A model generated the notes under the pieces. The model saw nothing but the letters and a program-made list of their open reading frames with translations, searched no databases and had not been told where the DNA came from. Both the position numbers and the translations under genes were made by a program. A DNA stretch of 64,000 nt from Arcuatula senhousia (lineage: Eukaryota > Mollusca > Bivalvia > Mytilida > Mytilidae): contig OZ020304.1 in NCBI GenBank assembly GCA_963971305.1, positions 5,713,576 to 5,777,575 on the forward strand. Direction: 5' to 3'. Within the stretch, counting starts at the first letter, position 1. Each line of letters starts with the position of its first letter. Below are positions 36,801 through 48,800 of the stretch, one piece after another.

Positions 36801-39800
36801 CAACATAGTGGCAAAAGCAAACCGATCACTGGGATTTCTGAGGAGGAACATAAGTAAATTCCCTGAGGAGATAAAGAAAAGAGCATATCTAGCAATCGTC
36901 AGGCCAAACTTAGAATATGCTAGCAGTGCCTGGGACCCCCACCAGAAAGATCAGATCAGAAAAATAGAAATGGTGCAAAGACGATCAGCCCGATTTATAA
37001 AACATGAATACAGCAGACAACCAGGGACTGTTACTAGCTTACTGAAGGAATTGAAATTACCATCATTGAAAACAAGAAGGAAAATAAAAAGACTATGCTT
37101 ACTTCACAAGACTGTTCATCATCAAATAGCCATTAATATACCTCCATATGTAAGACCTCAGGGTAGAAATACTCGAAGATCACACCGTCACAAATTTACC
37201 AACATGCAAACATCAAGTGACATATACAAATACAGTTTCTTCCCGCAAACCATCAAGGAATGGAATCAGCTACCAGCCCATTTACTGGATATTGAAGATG
37301 TTGAGGAATTTAAGAACCGCCTCAACTCTTTCATAACAAACTAGATATCCATAACTACATTATTTTTTTAATTTGCACATGTAAATACTGAAACAGTTTT
37401 AAAGAGCACTTTATTGGATGACTTGCGGTTATTATGTACTTTATACTTGCGTGATGGGTTTGACACCCTTTGCAATTCAACCATGTAGATGTAGATGTAG
37501 ATGTTACATTTGAGTCATTTAAATCGCGAGTATTGGTCAATTGTTTCTAATAAGGTATCTCACCGCTACTGTTTTGATTACTTTTCTTTCTTTTCCTGGT
37601 GGATTTTCCTTTCTTCTTTGGGGTTTTCTTTTGAGGCATATATAATGTCTATATATCAAACACATTAAAACACTATTGTCCAATAAACACATCAAATTCC
37701 ATGATAATTTATATTTTTTTCGGGAGCTCAAAAATGCTCGACATCTTGTTCACACATGCGCAATTCCATTTTAATTTAAACAGGAACTTGGTACGCATGC
37801 ACATTTCTAATTTTGAAAGATAAAATAGATTATAAATATGTTTAAGCTACATTGGTATTTTAGCATTTTGATTAAGAGGGTTTGAAATTCGATAAAGTGC
37901 AGGATAAATTGTTTTATATATACTTTTTAAAAAATATGCATTTACAATGCAAACGGTATCCGTGAATTGATCGGATGTGAACGGTATCATTTTAAGACTT
38001 TGCCATTTGCAATTTACATAAGACCTTGTTAAAGCCCCAGTCACACTGTCACGTTTCGGCTATCCCGTTTTACTACGTTTTAAAACGTCACGTTTCAATG
38101 TAATTTATTGTCATAGTTTTCGGTTTCTACGTTTCACAAGGTATATGCTACGTTTTGAAAGGTTTCCCCGCGTTCTATTACGTTTTACTACGTTTACCCA
38201 GGTTTAACATAAGCCGTTTCGTTAGGTTTTACTACGCTGTGCTACGTATCAGGTACGCTTCACTGGGTATTACTAGGGTTTGTCAGCGATTACTAGGTTT
38301 ACAGAACGTTTGATTACGTATTGATGCAGTTTTGTTGGGTTTGTGCTACGTTTAACTGCGTTGTACTACGTGTCACTACGTTGTAATTGATTCTTCGCGA
38401 AAACTGCGTCAATTTGAGCTTCTCATATATCAAAACTTCTATCATTTCACTTTTAAATCAGGCTTCTTCAAAAAAAGGCAGTCTTGAATTTGAAGAAAAA
38501 TGAATGTAAATTGTAACAGCATTCAGATTCTAGTACATTTATATTGTGTATTTAAAATTTAAGACTATTCATGTACTTTAAAAAAAGGTAAACATGTTCG
38601 GTGCCAGGTGTATTTCAATAAGTATACGATATTGAGATGTGGAATAAGTGTACGCGACACAACAAACATAAACAAACAGCAATTCAAAAAATCACAACGG
38701 AAAACAGCAAGCAGTCTTCAACATGACCATAGGTCACTGCTTACCGTCTTGCATTGGCCCAAGACTTATAATACAATACAAAAGTATCAAAACCAATCCC
38801 TAAATCATCAACGAAAGACTCAATTCTTGACATAAAACAGTTAACATAGAATGACAAGGACAAACAAAGGCTTTGGCAAAGTTTCCTGGCTTAGGACAGG
38901 CACATATAAAATGTGGCGGGGTTAAACTAGTTTTCTGGATCCAACCTTCCCCCTATTGATAAGCTTGCACAAAGCTACATATAAAACACACTGTAAAACT
39001 CAATCGACAAAAGTTCAATTCAACAAGAGAGAACCTAAGACAAAATACTGTACGAAAACAACAAGACAAGGAGGAACTCTCTTGAGAACACTCGAAGTTA
39101 CTGACAACTAGCTAAGAAACATTTATCGATTGATGTAAAAGAATCAAATACATCAGTTCTAAATCCGACACCCCACGTCAAAACAATGAATGATTAAGAG
39201 TTGTATCACCATACAGAACCGACATACTTGATCGCTGTGGTGCTTATAAATAATACAGTGGATACAAAGTGAAAATTTAACGTTTTAAAGTTACTAACAA
39301 GCTATCAATATTTCTGCCAAAACATACCAAATGCAAAGATTTTACTAAAACATTGAATTCGTATCCTTTTTTCAAACGGTTTTTCAGCCAGTTTTTAATT
39401 TCCATAAGGTTGTTTTTGGATTTTTGTGCTTTATAAACTACATTGCTATAAAAGTCAGGATGAGATATTCCTTTAACAATCAGAAATCTACGTGTACAAT
39501 CAAATTTTTCGATGAGATGTCCATATTTATGTGCAAATTTTGTAAAAGATTTGACTAATTTGTGGTAACGGTAACCTTGTTTTAGCAATTTTTCTGTAAT
39601 AAAACGGTTTTTATCATTAAAATAAGACACATCACTGCAAATGCGAGCATACCTGACTAATTGTGAAATGTATACCCCGTAAGCTGGAGCTAATGGTACG
39701 TCTCCTTCAAGAAACGGAAAATTAACTATTGGGAATGAAAAGTCATCCCGTTTATCATATACTTTAGTGTGTAATCTACCATTGGTAATGCTTAAGTCCA

Positions 39801-42800
39801 AATCTAGAAATGGACATCTACTGTCGGTTGAGTTTGCTTAATTTAGGGTTAATTCTTTAGGATATATATCATTTACAAAACTTGAGAATGTGGGGTTGTT
39901 TATAGCAAGTATGTCATCTAAGTACCTATATGTATTGTTAAAAGTTTCGATAAGGTGGTATTTGTTTGGGTCTCTCTGCAGCCTAGCCATAAACTGTGAT
40001 TCGTAACAATATAAAAACAGATCAGCTATGAGTGGAGCACAATTGGTTCCCATTGGAATTCCAATGACTTGGCGATATATTTGTTTACCGAACCGGATGT
40101 AAATATTATCTAAAAGAAAGTTTAATGCAGTAATAACTTCTATGTCGGTCCAATTAACATAACCTTTGTGGGTTTCGTTACTGAAAAACGATTTACTAAA
40201 TACTTGTGACACTTTAGAACAGATGTGATAAGGCTAAAAAGAAGAAAAAAAACATGTTTGTTTGTTTTTACCTACCCAGAAAAATTGGTCCTACTATTTA
40301 CTCCAATTTTTTTATCATGATATTTTACCAAAACTGTATTTATTCCTCGGATTTCACAATCTTAAGAGATTTTTTTCCATGTTCAAGTTGCACAATCATA
40401 ATATCAAAAGAAAACTTCTAAAATGTGATGATGAGTCTTGTATGACACAATTCTCTTTCCATTTTTTAAGCAGTTGGTATGATTGCATATAAATATTTGG
40501 CTTAAAATTCCCTATTTACCTAACACTAGGACCCTTGGACCAGAAACATCAAACGATCATTTTCTTATGGGTGGCCTAACTTTATCTTTTCATCATCCAT
40601 CGAATGGACATCTTGTAGCCACATGCTTTTCCGTCAACTCAAATAAGGGCATGGTGGAACTGCCAAATAGCACTAAACTACTGAGCTGCATTTATCCATC
40701 CATTTTCATATGCATCTCCTCATTGCCTCGCTCTCGTTTTCCAAGTACGACATTTGAAATTGTGTTGTATAGAGCCCCAAGTGGGTACATTATAGAGAAT
40801 GGTCCTAGTAATTGTACCCAGTAGCAATCAAACATAAAGTTCCATTCAGGCAATACATTTTGTTACGCCTGGCATGCATTTCGTCTATTCAAGACTCATC
40901 AGGAGGCGCTCTACTCAAATATTGAAAAAGGAATATAAAGAGCATAGACTAAATAACAAAAATATGCCGAACTGGAACTGTAATATTTTACTCTAACTGA
41001 GATCAACCTATACCTTGGAATTTTGACAATTATAAACATTACATTATTATTATTTTAGCTTTTATCTTCAGCAAATAAGTGTTGATAACGGAGCGGGTTA
41101 ACCTCGGGGTATAATAACTCCAACAGCAGTTCTAACCATCATTTGTTAGAAATAAAAATAAGTTCCAGCCAATAAATTTTGCCACGGCTGTCGTGCATTT
41201 CGTCTATTCAAGAGTAATAGCAACAGTTTAAGGCCAAATGGCAGTGCCTTTCCGAATCATGCGTTTTTCTCATCAAGTCTTGGTGTCCGTCTTGCCACAA
41301 TCGCAGCAAATATATCCTGGTCAGCTCGCAAAAGGTATTTTAAAGAAAAAATATCCTCACATCTCAGTTCATCATAAAGTTGTTCATATATGCCGAATAA
41401 AGATAACAACATAACTACCGAACTAGAATGCTCAATCTCATATGGAAATAAGAAAAGACAATTTTTAACATTGAAAATCCAGAATTTCAAAAAGATATGA
41501 TGTGTTATACCAGTTTTTATGGCACCAAACCTCCCTCTTCCATTGCGATCCGAGGAACTAGGGTCTTTTACTTATTTAATCTCTCACCAAATTAAAAGGA
41601 CTCTTCTTACCCCCTGCATGGTAACGGCTCTGGTTATACCGAAGCAACAACAGTCTCATCTGCAAAATGTGTTCGTGCAGCAATATTGAAACTCCATGAT
41701 TATTCTTTAATATTATGTGCAAAAAAAGGTGAAAGGTGGCAGTAAGCGTAGTAATGCGTAGTAAAACGTCATGATGCCTAATAAAACGCAAGAAAACGTG
41801 ATAAGACCTACCAAAACGTAACATAAAACGTAATGAATCGTACTAAAACCCATTGAAACCTCGTGAAACGCAACAAATACCTAGGGAACCGTAGTAAAAC
41901 CTGCTGGTTGGCATTCGCTACGTTTGACTAGGTTTCCATTACGCTTTTACTAGGTTTTAATACGTTTTAACAACGTTTTAATACGTTTTAGTACGTATTT
42001 GCTTCGTATATTTTTTTAGCCACGTTTGTGTTGTGCAAACGATACAAACGGGACGTGCCACGTTTCTGTCCAGGTAAGTCTACGTATAAAGCCGGTTTCA
42101 ACTGCGTGTCGGTATGGTTCGTTACGTTTATAGCCGTTTCACTACGTTTTTGAAACGTAGTAAAACGGGATGCCGAAACGTGACAGTGTAACCGGGGCTT
42201 TAGATGCAAAAGAGGACCTTTGCTCATACATTTTTATTCTGGTGGGTTTGCAACAAAATATACACTGCAAATATCTTTGTACTATGGAAAAAACAACAGC
42301 TTAATAAAAATCGGCATAAAATGCAAACTGTATCCTTGCTCGATTTCTGAACTGTACAGAGGTGTTTGCATAGAACAAAGCACATTTAAGAGGCCGACTA
42401 CAGCGATAAAGTAGCTGGAGTTTGGTGCCACCAAATGCACTAGAAAATTTTCCTGTATATATTTGTTATCATGTAGAACAAAGTGTCAACTTACCTTGAG
42501 GCGGACCGAAATCTCGGTAAAAACTGGAAACGGTATCCTTGCGTGTGACGTAGGGTCCTGGCCGTGTTAGCTGTTTGAAATGTAAACAATATCTCATGCA
42601 AGTCCATTATATGAAGGTGCACTCAGCATCACATGCACTTGTTATTAGAAAAAAATATATACTTATATACTAACCATACCATACCACTTGTTTCTAGAAA
42701 AAAAAACTTTTATACTAACCATACCTTGTGGTATGGTTACTATATAAGTATTTTACTAACCATACCATACCTTTTGGTATGGTTAGTATTTGAGTTTTTT

Positions 42801-45800
42801 TTTTCTAGAAACAAGTGCCTGTGCTCAGCATCTCTTCTTTTTGTTGCTATAAACTGTGACCCCCAAAATTACGGCCCAGATTCGGCTTTTATAAAATTAA
42901 CCTCAATTAATACCCCTTTCACACATACAATATTTTCTTACGAGTTGTTACGATTTAAAAAAATTGTAGTTTTACGCATTCTTCAAACCCCCGAGCTTTC
43001 GCAATTTCTTCAGATATTCGGACATTTTACGTACCCCCGTCCAGCGGCGATTGAAAGCTATCTTTTCAAGCGCATGTTACTCAATTATTTCATAACCATT
43101 TTTTTTTCTGTTCCACTCTAGGGAGTTGTGGCCATGTGTAGGTATTTTTATTTTTTTTTTCAAATATATTAAATTACTTTAAGTTTCTGCAATACAATCC
43201 TGATACTGAATAAAATAATCGTAGGCATATGTATGTGAACGATGTGAACGGCAAACAAACATATCTTTATTTTAGGGTCAACAGTATATGTTTTTCCAAT
43301 ATATAGTTTGCACAAGGAATTATACCATCATATAACTGATGGAAAAAAAAATACAATAGGACACCCAATTTTTCCGTTTTTATACCCCGCCACACGAAGT
43401 GGCAGGGTATTATGTTATACCCTCAGTTTTTTTCGGTGTCTGTCCGTCCGTCCGTCTGTCTGTCCGTCTGTCTGTCCGTCTGTCTGTCCGTCCCCCGAAG
43501 GTTTCCGACCAATAACTTGAAAACGCGTCAAAGGATTTGAATGATATTTTGCACAGCTGTTTAGTACAATAAAATACAGGTCAAGTTCGATTTCCAGCAT
43601 GATCCAAAAAATAGTTTTCGAGATAGGCCACTTTGAAAAATCAAATTTCATGAAATTTTGAGTTTCCAACCAATAACTTGAAAACTCGTCAAAGGATTTG
43701 AATGATATTTTGCACAGCTGTTATGTACAATAAAATACAGGTCAAGTTCGATTTTTACCATGATCCAAAAAATAGTTTTCGAGATAGGCCACTTTGAAAA
43801 ATCAAATTTCATGAAATTTTTAGTTTCCGACCAATGACTTGAAAATGCGTCATGGGATTCAAATGATATTTTGTACACCTGTTAAGTACAATAAAATACA
43901 GGTCAAGTTCAATTTCCAGCATGATCCGAAAAATAGTTTTCGAGATAGGCCACTTTGAAATCAAATTTTATGAACATTTGATGTTATATCGTGGCGGGGT
44001 ATCATTTAATGTCCCATTACATGCCCTATTTTTCATTATTTTAAAGTAGTTATAAGCTATGTTGCGAACAAATGTGTTCATGAAAGTATGCCTTATAACA
44101 TATTTTTCTTTAAATTGTCCAAAACTCCACAACATATCACATTCGTTCTCCGGGTAAAATGTACAATAACGTTAAAATGCCGTCTTTGTCTTCTTGGACC
44201 TACCAGCATGGCACCGTTTCCATAGAATAACATTTTATTGTAATACATTGAAAAAAATATGATAGTTATGACAATTCTAGATGAAAAATTATTTATTTGG
44301 TCCAAGGTTAAGATAAAAACCATTCACCATTTGAGGCATTAAATCCGATTTTGCCATGTCCAATGTACGTCGGTGCAATTTAAGATCTCTCTAAAAAAAT
44401 AAATATCGCTCCATCGGTTTTCAAACTTAGATATATTATTGTAGACAGGTTCCACTTCATGTCTAATCATATTTTTTGCGCGAGATTTCATTGGTTGCTA
44501 AGCAACGTGTATACCGATAATGTCTCCTGAAAAAGCGTGTTTTACGTAACGGCTGCTGTAAAGCGACATATCTACAGGAAAATGGCTTTGAAATTTAAAA
44601 AAAAATGTTGCAACTAATATGAAACGAACCATGTTGCTAAAAAATAAACGCTCGCAAAATTTTGTCATAGAAATTGCTAATATAATCCTACTGAATGAAC
44701 TAAATATACTCAGTTTTTTTAAGGGCGTGTTTTACGTAACGGCGATTTCTCGGAGAACTTTCATTCAAGAATGAAAAGGCTACCACATAAAATCAGGCAT
44801 GTTAATAGAATAAAAACGGTATATAAATGGAAAATTTGTGACAAGTAGTTTTGACAAAATATCAGAAAAACCGTTAAAATGTGTTTTAATACGTTACGGT
44901 GTTTTACGTTACGGCTTAGTGACGTTGTGCATTGAAATTTCACAGTTGTTTATTCATGTCACAGTGGTAAAAAAACCCAAATTTATCGAAAATAGATCGA
45001 TTTTCTGAGAAATTTATTGCTTTAAAAAGGGTAAGCTAAAGCATGAGCGCCAAACATACAAAATATCTTTCCAGCAATGCAACAAAATATAAATAATAAC
45101 TCTTTGAAATGGAGAAAGTTAATACTAGTGATTTTATCGTTGACGTCTACGACGCGACGTCAAATTCAATAGGTTGGATTAGATATTCATGCATTGTTTG
45201 AAAACGTATATCTCAGCTTTGATTGAAGCAGTGTTGCTAAAATTTTAGGGGAAAGCTCCTGGCATTCTGAACAATCATTAAACGAAATATTGTTTAAAAA
45301 TTCGAAACGGTTGAGTGCGTTGCATAAATTTGAACATGCTTAAAATTTCCGATGCTCGCAAACGTGTTTGAAAAAATAAGTTATTCGGACGTTAGACATA
45401 AGTCAGAAGAAGCTATACACACACTGATGTAAGCTAATGAGTAGTTTTGCGCACGTTAAAATGCGTTTGATGAACGCCGAGCAAAATGGAAATGAACCAT
45501 ATAACGTCTGTTTAACGATGGTCTACCGCTTGTATAGCGTCAGTCTTAACAACCAAGAAACCTATTTAGCGAGTTTAAAACGTGTGCATATAATAGAATG
45601 TCATTGTGACGAAAGAGTAGCGCATCAACCTCCGAATTCTATATGTAAAAATGAGATACAAAGGGAAAAATCAATTTCAAAACCTTAAAATATTATTGAT
45701 TCAATGATCTGGAAAAAAAACTATTTACAAAAAAAAAAAAAACAATGCACAAAGCAAAAAAAAAGTAAATAACAATGCAAAATCCTGCATGAAACAAGGG

Positions 45801-48800
45801 TAAGCTTATATGGTCTCGACGGGTAAGTAGCTCTTGCAAATTGTAATACACCCGTCGGTGGACATTTTAGGATAAAAAAAAACTTAAATACAACAAACTA
45901 CTCAAGAAATAATGTGTATTTTTAAAATCTAGTAAGCAAGCACACGTGTTCTTCTCTATCTAAGACATCCGCCAAGTTATCGCGGCGATCATTTAGGATT
46001 AATCAAGTGCATTTAAAAAGGATGCTAGGCAAACTCTACAGACCGGCATTTCTTATATTATACTCATATCAGATTTAGAGAATTTGCTAACAAGTGCGTT
46101 CGTTCCTTTCTATACTAGTATATCATAGAAATTTATGGTATTGCTCACAACTCTTTATATCCGAGCGAGCCGAGTGTTGCTGCGAATAAACAGGACACTA
46201 ACAACCAAACATGCATGCACAGCATCGTGACAAAAGTGAGTTAATTCCTGAACTTTTTCTTTCGTTTTTATGTGTAAATTCATAAATTTTGAAAAGTGAA
46301 TTGTGAAAAGGTTTCTTGACATATTTTTTAAAAAACTTCACTAAAAGTTGCAAGATATCTTCGTATATTTGATTGTTTTTTTCATAATTATTTCATTGTT
46401 TTTTTAAAGTTTTTTTTAAACACAATAAAAAAAATTACTTGCTCAACTAGGAAAATTGTGTCATAAAAATTTGTGTTTAAATCATTGCTTTAATTTGAAA
46501 CAAATTCATTGATTAACGAAATAATAGTGCAAAAAATATTATTTAAAAAGGCTTCAGAATAATTACTCAAGAATAATTATACATTATAGAGACGATATGA
46601 AAATCTTTATAAATACGTTATTTATAATAAAATAAAATCCTGGACCCAAACGCCTGTGGGTTTGTTCACCGGGATGGTTATTTGATGCTGCGTTCACACA
46701 TACAACTACTTAATGCGCATTCAATCCTCATTACCAAAGCGCATTGAACTGAATGCGAATTCGATAACGTCGTTTGCGTTCACACGTTTCTTCAATTCGC
46801 ATTCAATGTTCCCCAGTTTGGTATTTTTGGTTATACTGTTCTATGCTCTTCATATTCATACAGTGTTTGGCATTTTCAATATTTTTGTTGAGCGCCTCTG
46901 ATGAGTCTTGAATAGACGAAACGCGCGTCAGGCGTAGCAAAATTTATTGTCTGGAACTTTGTTGTCATTTGTATTTCGAATTGAAACTGATATCCGTTCA
47001 CACTTCTTTTACCACTCAATTCGCATTGGACATTTTTGGTTCCTGGAAGTCTGCTATGACGTCAAGGATTGATGACGTCATAAACGTAAAAGTTCAGGCA
47101 TGACCCTTTCTTTGGATTTTATTCCGTTACATTTGATGTTAGATATATTTTCAATTGATGCAATTAGATATTTATTTTTTAATTGATACACTATTAGATA
47201 TATATTTAAATTGATGCAATTAGATATATTTAGGGCACTTGTCATATCATTCAAATTAGATAAAAGTTTCCGTTCACACGGCAATGCAATGCGCATTGAA
47301 TGCGAATTATCCAATTCGAATTATCGAAAACGTATCATCATAGCGAATTGGATAATCCGCATTATTTCAATTCGAATTGATTCGCATTAAAATAGTTTTT
47401 ATGTGTGAACGCGTCAAAATTTTTGAATGCAAATTGAAATCGAATTGAATGCGCATTATTTGTAAGTGTGAACGCAGCATGAAACTTCTTTTAGCGACTT
47501 TTCCAACGTTTTAGAAAATTATTCGAACGTTCGGAACACGTTGCCAAAAACGTTAACTTATGTTGTGTCACAGGGCCTTTAACCAGTAATCGTTGACGAA
47601 GCTTTTTTTTTTGTACTTGTCTTTGATGTTTTCTGTTTCTTGTTTAAGAAAGGGGTTTATCTTTGGTTATTTCAGGAATGGAATCAAATGCTATGCATTT
47701 TATTTAGACCTTAATTAGGACGATTGCAGAACTACGAGCAGCGCCTACTGGCCTCGTTGAAGGCTGCTAGCGGTTTTCATTGTGGTCCTACTTAAAAATT
47801 ACCGCTGGTTATGTGAGCTGTGTCGCGTACACTTATTCCACATCTCATTATTTTCTTTTCTTTAATTGTAATCATAAAAAAAATTGGATATCCTCCTGAT
47901 ATATGTGGGGAAATGTTTATAGCTGTGTGTTAGTGGCTCAGGGTGGTCCTGCCTTTTTCAGGTCACCACGTACCAAGAGCTACAAAAATAATCTAAAATA
48001 TATTTGATTTAAAACAATCATCCGTTTAAGGTGTATATATTCCGCACCGTTGTGTGATATGGTGGGGCAAGATAGAACTTTATTAGCTTTATTAGGGAAC
48101 AAAAATGATTTTAGTGGATTCTTGAAATCCCCTGAACTAACAGATTCACGGAAATATGTCCTTTTTCCCTTTATTTCAGCCGTGTGATTATTGACCAGTT
48201 TCTGTTCACAAGAAGGGACGGTATTCAAGTTAATATGAGTGCTATTGCTAATCGAACAGAAATGGGTTTAAGAGTAAGGAGTATGACAATGACATGGATT
48301 CCACTGCAGTCTGAAATAGGAAAACACATGCTCTGTGCTTATGTCATAGATACAGATGGGTAAGTATCAAGGTGTAAATGTTTTGACTTATTTATTTGGT
48401 TTTCTTTTGGAGATACATGTACACCATGAAGCCATTCACAGTCTTACAAACCGTTTGCTCGTTTCAGTATAAAGATAATCCCAATTATTTAAAGTCAGTG
48501 AACTATGCATTCAGTTTTGTTTAATTCATGTTTTACTTAAGTCAAGTGTGTATGGGGATATGCTTTTAAATGATTTACACCCAAGTCTTTACTCCCATGG
48601 CGTCGAACTAATTTCACTTCTGGGCTTTGTACGATCAACGTCAGGGTGAAAATCTCCTTGTTCAATTTGACAATTCTCTTGACACCCTTGCGAGGAAGAT
48701 CGCACGACCAGAATAAGGGTTGTTCTTCGAAAGGGACGATGAATGGTTGTCCTCAGTCTGGGGAGAGAATATCCCATGAACGTTAGACCTCTTTGCAGAG

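Larger units (their letters stand above)
38032..42200. mobile_element. Element Z: TA-flanked terminal-inverted-repeat element, 4.2 kb
   Basis: About 55 bases at the left end (AAGCCCCAGTCACACTGTCA, then CGTTTCGGCTATCCCGTTTT) are matched in inverted form at the right end (... AACGTGACAGTGTAACCGGG then GCTT). TA lies at both borders and the empty site is at about 17,890. The outer 350-450 bases on each side are crowded with ACGTTTTACTACG-like motifs (38,070-38,390; inverted at 41,750-42,170). No transposase is encoded. The interior contains repeat X, a Penelope-like RT fragment and two hammerhead remnants, either nested insertions or cargo. Confidence 0.75.
37860..42560 (+). repeat. Dispersed repeat Y, interrupted copy
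   Basis: The two halves 37,860-38,029 and 42,203-42,560 together match the uninterrupted inverted copy at 17,533-18,050. They are separated by the 4.2 kb element Z at a TA dinucleotide. Confidence 0.75.

Noticed and set aside
42633..43121. 162-codon + strand frame
   Set aside because: It crosses AT-rich inverted repeats, is dominated by Tyr/Ile/Phe/Leu and has no domain.
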